Shown here piece after piece: positions 45,513 through 53,643 of a DNA stretch of 64,000 bases. Every line of letters begins with the position of its first letter. Positions within the stretch are counted from its first letter, which is position 1. The translations under genes and the position numbers were made by a program. The stretch comes from Thauera terpenica 58Eu (GTDB lineage Bacteria > Pseudomonadota > Gammaproteobacteria > Burkholderiales > Rhodocyclaceae): contig NZ_ATJV01000081.1 in NCBI RefSeq assembly GCF_000443165.1, forward strand, positions 1-64,000, read 5' to 3'. The notes under the pieces are model-generated. The model worked only from the letters and a program-made list of their open reading frames with translations. It made no database searches and had not been told where the DNA came from.

Positions 45513-46602
45513 TCAGCCCCAGGACCAGCATCACGGCGCCCGACACCAGCTTGAGCATGCGTCCGCCACGTTCAGTCAGTTTGGCCTTGCCCAGCGCCAG
45601 CACGGCAAGGCTCACCATCAGGGCATCGTCGGCCATGTAGGCGAGGATGTAGAGGCCAATATAAGCATAGTGCGCCAAGGGTGAAAGGCCTTGCTGCGTC
45701 AGCACCGCGGTGTAGATCGCGGGCAGCCCGGCGGTGCACAGCAACTCGACAAAGTTGACCACGACCGCGAGCAACGCAACGGCAGCGAGCGAAGCCGGCA
45801 GTGTTTCGGCCTTGAGGATGCCGCGCATGCGCGCGTAAAGCCCGGGTTTGGATGACGCTGGAATGGAGAGCGAAACGCCGCGACCAAAGGCGAAGAAATC
45901 CTTCACATTCACCAGGCCGATCAACAAGGCGAGCACGGCGAGCCCGACACGCAAGGCCGTGCTCATGCCCACGGCAAGAAAGAGGTTGAGCCAGGCGGCC
46001 ATGAAGGCGTAATACACCGCGCCGCTGACGAGCACGAAGGTGCCGGCCACCAGGACCATGCGCCTGCGGTCCTGCAGCCGTACCAGCAAGGACAGCAGAA
46101 ACAGCAGCACCCACATCGCGCACGGATTGAAGCCATCGAGCAGGCCGAGCGCAAGCGTGAACGCCGGCAGCCCCAGCTCAGTGGCGCTGAGCGTACCGAA
46201 AAACGAGGATTCAACCGTTTCACGTGGTTTTGCGGGCTCACCGAGCATGGCAAGGAGCTCGCGCCCGATATGCTCCGCATCATCGAAACCGACCAGGAGC
46301 TGATCGGCGAAAACGAAGCTTGGCACCCCGGGTGGCCAGGAACCCGCGTCACGGCTGAGCACCATCAGTTCATCACGCGCCGCCGGATCGCGATCGACCC
46401 AACGATAGACGATACGGAGATCGGGACGAGCCTGTGCCAGTTCGGCGAGAAAGATCTTGGCGTCGGTGCAGTGCGGACAGCCTTCACGCACGAAGACCTG
46501 CAGCACAGCTTGCGCCGGCGCGGCGACAGGATCGTCTGCAAACGCAGGCTGCGCTGTGGGCAGCAACGCGAACCACAACAGCAGCAACAGGCGCAGGATC
46601 AT
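45481..46602 (-). CDS. Thioredoxin/glutaredoxin-CcdA-like membrane fusion protein
   Basis: 373 aa. Signal peptide (about 1-22), then a glutaredoxin-like domain (about 30-125) with the redox motif CPHC in VFVREGCPHCTDAKIF. Then about six to seven membrane helices of the CcdA/DsbD type (about 150-373), with LLDGFNPCAMWVLLFLLSL containing the conserved Cys-Pro region and a second cysteine in VNFVELLCTAGLPAIY. By analogy it moves electrons across the inner membrane to or from periplasmic thiols. Its target is unknown. Its 3' end overlaps the antiporter gene tail-to-tail. Confidence 0.8.
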   Translation of the reverse strand: MILRLLLLLWFALLPTAQPAFADDPVAAPAQAVLQVFVREGCPHCTDAKIFLAELAQARPDLRIVYRWVDRDPAARDELMVLSRDAGSWPPGVPSFVFADQLLVGFDDAEHIGRELLAMLGEPAKPRETVESSFFGTLSATELGLPAFTLALGLLDGFNPCAMWVLLFLLSLLVRLQDRRRMVLVAGTFVLVSGAVYYAFMAAWLNLFLAVGMSTALRVGLAVLALLIGLVNVKDFFAFGRGVSLSIPASSKPGLYARMRGILKAETLPASLAAVALLAVVVNFVELLCTAGLPAIYTAVLTQQGLSPLAHYAYIGLYILAYMADDALMVSLAVLALGKAKLTERGGRMLKLVSGAVMLVLGLIMLLRPQWLM

Positions 46603-46633
46603 GCCGAAGCGGGTGTGGCCAAGCTCACCCGAG

Positions 46634-47125
46634 TCACTTTTCCGCAGTGCTGGGGGCTTCGCTCGCTGACTGGACGGCTTCTTGCTCGGGCTCCACCGCC
46701 GTGGCAGGTTCGCGCTGGCGAACGCTGTCGATGGCGTCCTGACCCACTTCCTTCAGGCGCTGGGCTGCGCCACGGGTTGCTTCGGCAATGCGCTGGGCGG
46801 CGGCCTCCGCCGCCTCCTTGGCATCACGCACTCCGACATCGGTGACTTCGCGCGCCACGTCGGAATTTTCGCGCAGCGCTTCTTCTGCGGCGGCGCTGCC
46901 TGCCTTCGCCTTTTCGGCTGCAGCCTCGATCACTGCCTTTGTGGCCTCTGAGCTGGCTTCGCCCAGCTTCTTTGCCGCCTCGCCGGCCTTGTCGAGTGCC
47001 TCACGTGCGGCTGCACTCGCCTCACTTGCGGATTTATCGGCTTTCTCTGCCGGCGCATCAGGCGCGCAGCCTGCAAGGAGAAGGCCAAGCGGCAGGACAA
47101 GGGCAAGGAGCAGTGGTTTGATCAC
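46634..47125 (-). CDS. Alanine-rich helical lipoprotein
   Basis: 163 aa from GTG 47125 (chosen because the hydrophobic signal and lipobox LLAGC follow at once; no clear ribosome site). The mature part is almost entirely Ala/Glu/Lys in 11-residue-like amphipathic repeats (EAAKKLGEASSEA, EAAAEKAKAG, EAAEAAAQRI), which predicts a long exposed helix or coiled coil, apolipoprotein-like. No family can be named. The start of efp's terminator lies 77 bp upstream. Confidence 0.6.
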   Translation of the reverse strand: MIKPLLLALVLPLGLLLAGCAPDAPAEKADKSASEASAAAREALDKAGEAAKKLGEASSEATKAVIEAAAEKAKAGSAAAEEALRENSDVAREVTDVGVRDAKEAAEAAAQRIAEATRGAAQRLKEVGQDAIDSVRQREPATAVEPEQEAVQSASEAPSTAEK

Positions 47126-47202
47126 GGCAGGGTCTGCAAAGTGGGAGATATCGTTGGCATTGTGCCAAGGAAGACAAGCGCCGGGGCGCTCAGTTCGACA
47201 CG

Positions 47203-47242
47203 CACAAAACAAAAGGGCCTCTCACAGGCCCTTTGTTTTGTG
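47203..47242 (-). terminator. Rho-independent terminator of efp
   Basis: AGGGCCT (47214-47220) pairs with AGGCCCT (47226-47232), 5-nt loop, extended by AAAAC/GTTTT arms. On the minus strand the hairpin is followed by a T-rich run. It lies 15 bp past the efp stop; the symmetric A/T arms could also serve the plus strand. Confidence 0.8.
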
Positions 47243-47256
47243 ATCGACGCTGCTGC

Positions 47257-47814
47257 TTATTTGACGCGGTTCTTGTACTCGTCGGTGCGCGTGTCGATTT
47301 CGATCTTGTCGCCGATTTCAACAAAGGCGGGCACCGGAAGCTCGAAACCGGTCGAGATCCTGGCCGGCTTCATGACCTTGCCCGAGGTATCGCCCTTGAC
47401 GGCGGGTTCGGTATAGACGACCTCGCGCACCACACTGTTGGGCAGTTCAACCGAAATCGCCTTGCCGTTGTAGAACACGACCTGGCACTGCAGCCCGTCC
47501 TCGAGGTACTTGAGCGCGTCGGTCATGTTGTCGGCCTCGACTTCGTACTGCTCGTAGTCGGCGTCCATGAACACGTACATCGGGTCGGCAAAGTAGGAGT
47601 AGGTCACATCCTTGTGGTCGAGCACCACGACTTCGAACTTGTCGTCGGCCTTGTACACCGCCTCGGAAGGCGCGCCGCTGAGCAGGTTCTTGAACTTCAT
47701 CTTCACGACCGCAGAGCTGCGGCCGGACTTGTTGTATTCGGCTTTCTGCACCACGAGCGGGTCGCTACCGACCATCACGACGTTGCCGGAGCGGAGTTCC
47801 TGAGCAGTTTTCAT
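47257..47814 (-). CDS. efp: Elongation factor P (arginine-32 type)
   Basis: 185 aa, three OB-like domains. The tip of domain I carries Arg32 in [11 protein letters not shown] instead of the lysine of E. coli EF-P; this is the EarP-rhamnosylated type. It binds between ribosomal P and E sites and resolves stalls at polyproline. earP lies 66 bp upstream on the same strand, giving an earP-efp operon with a terminator after efp. Confidence 0.97.
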   Translation of the reverse strand: MKTAQELRSGNVVMVGSDPLVVQKAEYNKSGRSSAVVKMKFKNLLSGAPSEAVYKADDKFEVVVLDHKDVTYSYFADPMYVFMDADYEQYEVEADNMTDALKYLEDGLQCQVVFYNGKAISVELPNSVVREVVYTEPAVKGDTSGKVMKPARISTGFELPVPAFVEIGDKIEIDTRTDEYKNRVK

Positions 47815-47880
47815 GCTGTTTCCTGAATGAAATCGACGCGGCGGCAGGCCTGACGTCTAGGGAAAATTCAGGCCGGGATT

Positions 47881-49095
47881 CTACCCCGGCACGATCTGGC
47901 TGTGGGAGCAGAATGCAATCAAGGCCGACGCGAGGTCCTTCTGCGCTGCGCGTTCATTGCACCAGCGCTCTGCATGCGCATTCAGGATCGGCAGTGCGGC
48001 AAGGAAATCCGGCCACGCATCGACCGCGTCGCCACAGCCGTTCCACGCCCACCAGAAGGCCTTCAGCGCCGCTGCCGCCTGTGGGTCCAGACGCGCGGCA
48101 TAGCGCTCCATGAAGGCTTCGAGCTTGGGCCTGTGCGCGTTTTCGTCCTGAGGGTAGATGTGCCAGACGAAGGGCCGGCCCGCCCACTGCGCACGCACGA
48201 AGGAGTCCTCGCCACGCACAAAGTTGAGATCACAAGCCCACAGCAATTCGTCGTAGCCATCCTGATCGGTGAACGGCAAGGCGTGGACGATCAGGCTGGC
48301 CCGGCTGAGGTGCTCGCCAACCGCCAGCAGCGTGCTTCCCAGCGCGGAGCACACCGCCTCCAGCATGCGGCCCTCGGGCACCAGCAGATGCACGCTGCGC
48401 TGCCCTGTTGACCAGGCCTGCAGCAGCGCGGGCAGACCGGTTTGAGCGTAGGCAAACAGGGATACGCACAAGGCCTCCTTGTCATCACCAGGCTCGATAC
48501 CGCGACCTGCCAGCCACGCCTTGCGAGCAGCCGGATCATCCCGGAACGCAGCGCGACGCTGCAGCAGCCCAGGCTCACGCAACAGCCCTCCGGTGTGCTC
48601 ATCAAAACCAGGGAAAAAGAAGTGCTTCACCAAGCCTAGCCGTGGATGCGGTGAAGCCATGGCATGACACGCGGCCACCCAGGCTTCGGCAGACAGATAC
48701 TCGAGATTGATCCACAGCGGGCGTGGCTGCTGGCCGAGCATGGTCTGCACATGAGCCTCGGGCAAGGTACAGGCGAAAGCCTCGATGACGACCGCGCCAG
48801 GCTCGACCTCGTTAGCTGCCAAGTGCCACTGCTCGGCGCTGTCGGGGGTGGAATTCCACCGCCGCAACTCGATTCCGGCCACCTGGCCGCCGGCCTTTTC
48901 ATCCACATCGACCACCTGGGGACAGATGCCCTGCAACACACTCCAGTCATCGACCCACAAGCGCACTGCCGTCCCCGTACGCAGGGCCAGGTCCCGTGCC
49001 AGGCGCCAGCAAACGCCGATATCCCCAAAATTATCCACAACCTGGCAGAAGATTTCCCATTGCGGCCGTGCTGTCTTGCATTCGCTATTCATCAC
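47881..49095 (-). CDS. earP: EF-P arginine rhamnosyltransferase EarP
   Basis: 404 aa from GTG 49095 (or ATG 49092, one codon on). The N-terminal EIFCQVVDNFGDIGVCWRLA holds the two aspartates (here Asp21 and Asp25) that correspond to the catalytic pair of the DUF2331/EarP family. The C-terminal half has NFVRGEDSFVRAQWAGRPF and HIYPQDENAH, the nucleotide-sugar site. It transfers rhamnose from dTDP-rhamnose to Arg32 of EF-P. A DnaA-type nonamer (49031-49039) lies inside the 5' coding end and another (49096-49104) touches the start. Confidence 0.95.
   Translation of the reverse strand: MMNSECKTARPQWEIFCQVVDNFGDIGVCWRLARDLALRTGTAVRLWVDDWSVLQGICPQVVDVDEKAGGQVAGIELRRWNSTPDSAEQWHLAANEVEPGAVVIEAFACTLPEAHVQTMLGQQPRPLWINLEYLSAEAWVAACHAMASPHPRLGLVKHFFFPGFDEHTGGLLREPGLLQRRAAFRDDPAARKAWLAGRGIEPGDDKEALCVSLFAYAQTGLPALLQAWSTGQRSVHLLVPEGRMLEAVCSALGSTLLAVGEHLSRASLIVHALPFTDQDGYDELLWACDLNFVRGEDSFVRAQWAGRPFVWHIYPQDENAHRPKLEAFMERYAARLDPQAAAALKAFWWAWNGCGDAVDAWPDFLAALPILNAHAERWCNERAAQKDLASALIAFCSHSQIVPG
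49031..49039 (+). promoter_or_regulatory. Perfect DnaA box within earP 5' end
   Basis: TTATCCACA exactly. Part of the cluster with 49096-49104 and 49255-49263. Confidence 0.45.
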
Positions 49096-49104
49096 TGTGG
49101 ATAT
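49096..49104 (-). promoter_or_regulatory. Near-perfect DnaA box at earP start
   Basis: TGTGGATAT on the plus strand, which is ATATCCACA on the minus strand, one mismatch to the consensus. Confidence 0.35.
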
Positions 49105-49254
49105 CTATGGGTTAAAGAAGGGGAAGACTTGTGAACAAGCGCCTCTCATGCGCATGCTGGAAAAACGATGGACATTTGACGCACAGCTCCTCCTACCCCT
49201 GATCAACCTAGTTCTACAATCATCAAACCGGTGTGGAGCATAGCCCTGGCGGAC

Positions 49255-49263
49255 TTATCCACA
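49255..49263 (+). promoter_or_regulatory. Perfect DnaA box beside AT-rich palindrome
   Basis: TTATCCACA, 20 bp before an AT-rich palindrome. Confidence 0.5.
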
Positions 49264-49283
49264 GATTTTTCCCGACTGTTTAC

Positions 49284-49314
49284 ATGTTTATCTTTTAAAT
49301 TAAAAGAAAAACAT
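49284..49314. repeat. 31-bp AT-rich palindrome
   Basis: ATGTTT (49284-49289) pairs with AAACAT (49309-49314) and CTTTTAA (49292-49298) with TTAAAAG (49300-49306), with one 2-nt mismatch between arms. Only four G or C pairs' worth of bases, in a genome of roughly two-thirds GC. Confidence 0.75.
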
Positions 49315-49445
49315 AAAGAACGAAGCCTCACCCAGCTTGCGCATGACAGCCTGCCTGCAGCGCATCAAATCGGGATTGAAACTGACGGGACAAGCCTCAA
49401 GGTCGAGTACAATCGCCGCCAGACCAAGCACCCGGAGGAAACGCA

Positions 49446-50447
49446 ATGTCTCGTTGGCACCTCCTGTACCTGAGTCTGTTGCTGACAGTGAGTGGGTGCT
49501 CCACCCTTTCTCCGCCACCATCCGCGAACGCAAGCACCGAGCCTCGGTTGCACCCGGATTCAGCGACCGCAGCTTCGACCGACGAAGCCGAGACCATCGA
49601 GGCCGTCGACACCACCCGCCGGGGCGTGCGCCGTTTTGCCGTTTGGCTGGGCGAAGAGGTCAATGACTGGTTTGGGGACAAACCCTTTTCCGAAGGGGGA
49701 AAGGTGTCTCACGGGCGGCTCAGCGTACGATTGCGCTGGCAGGAGGACGGAGGAACGGATACCAATATCCGCTTTCGCGCGCGCTTCGATCTGCCCAACC
49801 TACGCGACAAGGCTTACGTTTTTTTCGGCAAGGAAAACGAGGACGAGCTCACCGCCAACCAGCCAGAAAGCTTCACTCGCGAGCAACTCCTGACTGAGAG
49901 CAACCGCAGAGACCAGACCGGATTTTTTGGCCTCGGCGTCAAGCTGCGCGATTACGTGGACTTTCGGGTCGGCGTGCGCGGTGGTCTGAAACCTTACACC
50001 CAGGCACGTTATCGCCGGCACTGGATGTTGTCGGCAAGGAATCGGGCCGAGTTTGGTGAAACCCTGTTCTGGCGTAGCAGCGATGGTTTTGGTTCGACCA
50101 CCTGGCTCGAGCTCGAGCACGCCTACACACCATCGCTGTCGTTCAAGTGGCAGAACGCGGCAACGATCACTCGGGAAACCAACGACTTTGCATGGTCGAG
50201 CAGTGTGGGGATGTTCAAGACCTACGGCGACAACAAACTGCTGTCATTGGAAGCCCTGGTCAATGGTGAGACAGGCAGCAGGGACGATGTGCGCGAGTAT
50301 GGCGCGCGCCTGAAATGGACGCAGCCGGTTTATCGCGATTGGTTGCTGGCCGATCTCATTCTTGGCCATTTCTGGCCAAGAGGTAAGGAAGATCCGGAGC
50401 GCGAACCCAATTGGGCGGCCAGCGCAGGCCTGGTGATGCACTTCTGA
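49446..50447 (+). CDS. Outer-membrane-like lipoprotein of unknown function
   Basis: 333 aa. Lipoprotein signal with lipobox VSGC (Cys18). A Ser/Thr/Pro-rich linker (about 20-55) precedes a domain made of alternating short beta strands with aromatic residues (GRLSVRLRW, NIRFRARFDLP, DYVDFRVGVRGG, TTWLELEHAYT, SFKWQNAATIT), ending in MHF; the terminal Phe is typical of outer-membrane barrels. It is therefore likely a surface or outer-membrane-associated barrel-like protein. I cannot name a family. Confidence 0.65.
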   Translation: MSRWHLLYLSLLLTVSGCSTLSPPPSANASTEPRLHPDSATAASTDEAETIEAVDTTRRGVRRFAVWLGEEVNDWFGDKPFSEGGKVSHGRLSVRLRWQEDGGTDTNIRFRARFDLPNLRDKAYVFFGKENEDELTANQPESFTREQLLTESNRRDQTGFFGLGVKLRDYVDFRVGVRGGLKPYTQARYRRHWMLSARNRAEFGETLFWRSSDGFGSTTWLELEHAYTPSLSFKWQNAATITRETNDFAWSSSVGMFKTYGDNKLLSLEALVNGETGSRDDVREYGARLKWTQPVYRDWLLADLILGHFWPRGKEDPEREPNWAASAGLVMHF

Positions 50448-50474
50448 GTCCTGGCCTGCGACGCAAGTCAGGAT

Positions 50475-51200
50475 TCAGTCGTAAGTGGCCAGCGTGTGCA
50501 GATCGGCGGCCTCCAGCCAGCGCCATTGTCCCGGCGCCAGTGCGCCATCCAGGTCCAGCCCGCCGATGCGGCTGCGATGCAGCGCTTCCACACGGTTGCC
50601 GGCGGCGGCGATCATGCGCTTGACCTGGTGATATTTGCCTTCGCAGATCGTCAGGCGCAAGGTGGTCTCGCTGCTCAGTTCGCAGGCCGCAGCCGCGATC
50701 GGTGCCGGCTCGTCATGCAGTTCAACGCCTGCGAGCAAGTGGGCGACAAAATCCTCACCCACCGCGTGCTTCAGCGTCACCTCGTAGAGCTTGGGCGTGC
50801 GCTTCTTGCCCGAACTCCACTGGTGGATGAACTGGCCGTCGTCGGACAGCAGCATCAATCCGGTGGTGTCCTGGTCCAGACGACCCACGCATTGCACGTC
50901 GCGCAACAGCATCTGCTGCGGCAGCAGGGTGAACACCGAAGGGTGGAAGGTCGGCTTGTGCGAACACTCGTAGCCCGTGGGCTTGTGCAGCATCAGGTAA
51001 GCCTTGGCGCGGTAGTGCCAGCGCTGCTCACCGACCTGAAATTCAAGGCCGGCTGAACCGTCCTTGCTGCCGGGGTCAAAATCCGCGAAGGGGTCTTCAC
51101 ATGAAACGCCGGCAATGCTGACGTGGCCGGCACGAATGAGGGCGCGGCATTCCTTGCGGCTGCCGAAGCCCTGGCTATGGAGAAGTCGATCGAGTTGCAT
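50475..51200 (-). CDS. rsuA: 16S rRNA pseudouridine(516) synthase RsuA-type
   Basis: 241 aa from ATG 51200; the in-frame extension to 51527 runs antisense through the neighbouring gene and is rejected. N-terminal S4 domain (MQLDRLLHSQGFGSRKECR). Catalytic Asp in GRLDQDTTGLML, then HQVKRMIAAAGNRVEALHR, all typical of RsuA. It modifies 16S rRNA U516. Divergent from the DUF1857 gene by 70 bp. Confidence 0.9.
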   Translation of the reverse strand: MQLDRLLHSQGFGSRKECRALIRAGHVSIAGVSCEDPFADFDPGSKDGSAGLEFQVGEQRWHYRAKAYLMLHKPTGYECSHKPTFHPSVFTLLPQQMLLRDVQCVGRLDQDTTGLMLLSDDGQFIHQWSSGKKRTPKLYEVTLKHAVGEDFVAHLLAGVELHDEPAPIAAAACELSSETTLRLTICEGKYHQVKRMIAAAGNRVEALHRSRIGGLDLDGALAPGQWRWLEAADLHTLATYD

Positions 51201-51270
51201 GGCGTGCATGTTATCGCGACCCTCGGGGTCATCGGGATAAACTGTCGCGCCTGTCGTCCAGGAGAAGTCC

Positions 51271-51744
51271 GTGAAGTTCGAACACCTGATCGAGGTCAAT
51301 GACCTCAGCAATCCACTGCAAGAGCTGCTCACACGTGAGGAATTGTGGTTCGGGCTGTTGTGTCGTGCCGAGGATTCGCGCGCCTTTCTACCCGGCCTGG
51401 AGGCCTGCCGCATCGTCGAACGTGGCGCTGATGCGCTGGTGCGCGACCTGCACTTTGGCAATACGGTCATTCGCGACCGTGTCAGCTTCAGCACGCTCGA
51501 GTGGATCTGCTTCGAGTCCGAGGCCAACGATCAGCATGCCGGCGGCAGCCTCACGATCAGCATAGAGGAACCCGAGCCGGGCGCCTTGTTCCTGCGCTTT
51601 CGCTACCGCACCAGCTTGCCCGAAGGCGCGGGCAGCGAAGACGGACAATATGCCGAGTTCGTGCGCTCAGCCTATCACCAGTCGGATCTCGACACGGTTC
51701 GCGTCATCCGCATGATCGCCGCATCCGGCGGTCTGCAGCAGTAA
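51271..51744 (+). CDS. DUF1857/AtaL-like SRPBCC-fold protein
   Basis: 157 aa from GTG 51271, with GGAGAAG ahead. The N-terminal MKFEHLIEVNDLSNP..LTREELWFGLLCRAEDS and the FRYRT..Y..FVRSAYHQSDLDTVRVIR end match the DUF1857 family of the START/SRPBCC superfamily, which binds small hydrophobic ligands. Cytoplasmic. Ligand and role unknown; not obviously linked to rsuA or rdgC. Confidence 0.7.
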   Translation: MKFEHLIEVNDLSNPLQELLTREELWFGLLCRAEDSRAFLPGLEACRIVERGADALVRDLHFGNTVIRDRVSFSTLEWICFESEANDQHAGGSLTISIEEPEPGALFLRFRYRTSLPEGAGSEDGQYAEFVRSAYHQSDLDTVRVIRMIAASGGLQQ

Positions 51745-51828
51745 GTCCAGTTTGCAAGCCATTTTTTATAAGCGCACCCGTTGCCGTGGCGGCGGGTGCG
51801 TTTGCGTTCACGACAAGGAAACTTCCGT

Positions 51829-52830
51829 ATGTGGTTCAAGAATCTGCAGATCTATCGTTTGCCCGCAAAGTGGGACATGAGCGTCGAAAAACTCGAGGAG
51901 CAGCTGGCGAAAAAGCCTTTCCACCCCTGCGGCAGCCAGGACATGGAAAGCCGCGGCTGGCTGTCCCCGCTCAACAATGAGGTGCTGGTGCACGCGGTCG
52001 GCGGCCAGTGGCTGGTGGCGCTGGGCTTCGAGCATCGCCTGCTGCCCTCGGCCGTGGTCAAGGAAGTCGCTGACGAACGCGCCGAGGAACTGGCTGAGCA
52101 ACAAGGCTACAAGCTCGGTCGCAAGCAGATGAAGGAGTTGCGCGAGCAGATCACCCAGGAGCTGCTGCCGCGTGCCTTTACCCGTCGTCGTCGCCTGTAT
52201 GCCTGGATCGATCCGGTCAATGGCTGGCTGGTGGTTGATGCCGGGAGCCAGAGCAAGGCCGAAGACATGCTCGAGCAGCTGCGCCATACCCTGGACAGCT
52301 TCCCCCTCACCCTGTTGCGTACCGAACTGTCACCGATGTCGGCGATGGCCGACTGGCTGGCCGGTAACGAGGCGCCAGCGGGTTTTTCCATCGACCAGGA
52401 CTGCGAACTGCGCTCGGTGAGCGAGGACAAGGCTGCGGTGCGCTACGTGCGTCACACCCTGGAAGGCGACGAGGTGAAAGCCCACCTCGAAGCCGGCAAG
52501 CTGCCTACGCGACTGGCGCTGACCTTCGATGAGCGGATCAGCTTCGTGCTCACCGAAAAGCTGGAGATCAAGCGCCTGGACTTCCTTGACGTGGTGCGTG
52601 ACCAGATCGACGGCGACAAGGACGATGCCGAAGCCCTGTTCAACGCCGAGTTCGCCTTGATGACGGGAGAGCTCGCTCACCTGCTGCCAGCGATCGTAAG
52701 AGCCCTGGGAGGCGAGACCGGTGTGGCACAGGCCGAGCAGTCGGCACAGGCCTCAACACCGCTTGCGTCGCCTGTGCTGGCTTCTGTGGTGGATTCAAAC
52801 CCGGTTGCGGCAGACGACCCTCCGTTCTGA
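51829..52830 (+). CDS. rdgC: Recombination-associated protein RdgC
   Basis: 333 aa from ATG 51829. The start MWFKNLQIYRLP and the HPCGSQDMESRGWLSP segment are diagnostic of RdgC, a ring-shaped DNA-binding protein that limits RecA and protects replication forks. The last about 45 residues are low-complexity Ala/Ser/Gln/Pro. The 85-bp gap after the DUF1857 gene and a strong terminator suggest one transcriptional unit. Confidence 0.95.
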   Translation: MWFKNLQIYRLPAKWDMSVEKLEEQLAKKPFHPCGSQDMESRGWLSPLNNEVLVHAVGGQWLVALGFEHRLLPSAVVKEVADERAEELAEQQGYKLGRKQMKELREQITQELLPRAFTRRRRLYAWIDPVNGWLVVDAGSQSKAEDMLEQLRHTLDSFPLTLLRTELSPMSAMADWLAGNEAPAGFSIDQDCELRSVSEDKAAVRYVRHTLEGDEVKAHLEAGKLPTRLALTFDERISFVLTEKLEIKRLDFLDVVRDQIDGDKDDAEALFNAEFALMTGELAHLLPAIVRALGGETGVAQAEQSAQASTPLASPVLASVVDSNPVAADDPPF

Positions 52831-52856
52831 GTTGTTTCGAGACTGTTTCAAGAAAG

Positions 52857-52885
52857 GCGCCAGTTGATTTCTGGCGCTTTTTTTT
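52857..52885 (+). terminator. Rho-independent terminator of rdgC
   Basis: GCGCCAG (52857-52863) pairs with CTGGCGC (52871-52877), followed by eight T (52878-52885). Confidence 0.95.
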
Positions 52886-53163
52886 GGTGTACACAGTTTT
52901 TATATATTTAAAAGACTGTAAAGATCATGTATCGGCACTTTCTGTGGAAAACCACTTTTAAGTGATTGAAAACAGAATGTTGCGATATGTATGAATAGCT
53001 GTATGAGCGCACCCGAAGCGAGGTAGGGTTTGTTGATGAAAAAAGCCGTCGACGGCAAACCTTGACTTATCCACAAAGTGCTCCCGGTGCTGAACACAGC
53101 TTTCCCACCGCCGCTGAGGAGGGATGAAGACTCAGCGCTCTAGAGCTGCGTTAAAGTCGCGTC
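52886..53163. other. AT-rich gene-free interval
   Basis: 278 bp, clearly richer in A and T than its surroundings up to about 53060. A 65-codon minus-strand ORF (52900-53097) has no ribosome site or family features and is not called. A perfect DnaA box is at 53067-53075. The promoter of the nfeD-stomatin pair must be here. Confidence 0.4.
53067..53075 (+). promoter_or_regulatory. Perfect DnaA box upstream of nfeD
   Basis: TTATCCACA, at the right edge of an AT-rich stretch. Confidence 0.45.
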
Positions 53164-53619
53164 ATGGAAAACGTTCTGATCATCGAATGGTGGCACTGGG
53201 TGCTCGGCGGTCTCGGGCTGGTCCTGCTCGAGCTGGCCCTGCCCTCGTTTTTTGTCATCTGGTTCGGCCTGGGCGCGCTGCTGGTCGGATTGAGCGTGCT
53301 GGCGCTGCCCACGCTTGCGCTGACGGCGCAGATCGCGCTCTGGATCATCACCTCGGTGGTGATGGTCGTGCTGTGGTTCAGCGTGTTCAAGCGTTCGCAG
53401 CACAAGACCCTGATCGGCACCGCGGCGGGTGAAGTGATCGGCGAAGTCGGTCTGCTGGTGAGCGCGGTTGCCCCCTTCCAGCGCGGCAAGGTGCGCTTCC
53501 AGCGCCCGCTGCTGGGCGCTGAGGAATGGGTGTGCATGGCCGAAACTGCGATCACCGCGGGCGAGCGCGTGCGCGTCGTCAGCGTCGAAGGCAGTTTCAT
53601 CAAGGTGGCGAAAGCCTGA
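53164..53619 (+). CDS. NfeD-family membrane protein (short form)
   Basis: 151 aa. Two to three N-terminal membrane helices (about 5-75), then a C-terminal OB-fold domain (GTAAGEVIGEVGLLV, GEEWVCMAE-like, ITAGERVRVVSVEGSFIKV). It is the truncated NfeD form without the protease domain, paired with a stomatin-like gene 24 bp downstream. Such pairs organise membrane microdomains. Confidence 0.9.
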   Translation: MENVLIIEWWHWVLGGLGLVLLELALPSFFVIWFGLGALLVGLSVLALPTLALTAQIALWIITSVVMVVLWFSVFKRSQHKTLIGTAAGEVIGEVGLLVSAVAPFQRGKVRFQRPLLGAEEWVCMAETAITAGERVRVVSVEGSFIKVAKA

Positions 53620-53643
53620 TCAATTCAAGTCAAGGAAGAATTC

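Larger units (their letters stand above)
49105..49445. promoter_or_regulatory. Divergent intergenic region, AT-rich
   Basis: 340 bp between earP and the outer-membrane-like lipoprotein gene; no ORF or relic recognised. It contains the perfect DnaA box at 49255-49263, a 31-bp AT-rich imperfect palindrome (49284-49314), a -10-like TACAAT (49408-49413) and GGAGGAA just before the lipoprotein ATG. Promoters of both divergent genes should be here. Confidence 0.5.

Noticed and set aside
49031-49314. Chromosomal origin oriC at the DnaA-box cluster
   Set aside because: None of the usual neighbours (dnaA, dnaN, rpmH, gidA) are present and the cluster is small; a regulatory or titration site is more plausible.
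52900-53097. A 65-codon minus-strand ORF in the AT-rich gap
   Set aside because: No ribosome site, no recognisable domain, AT-rich non-coding character.
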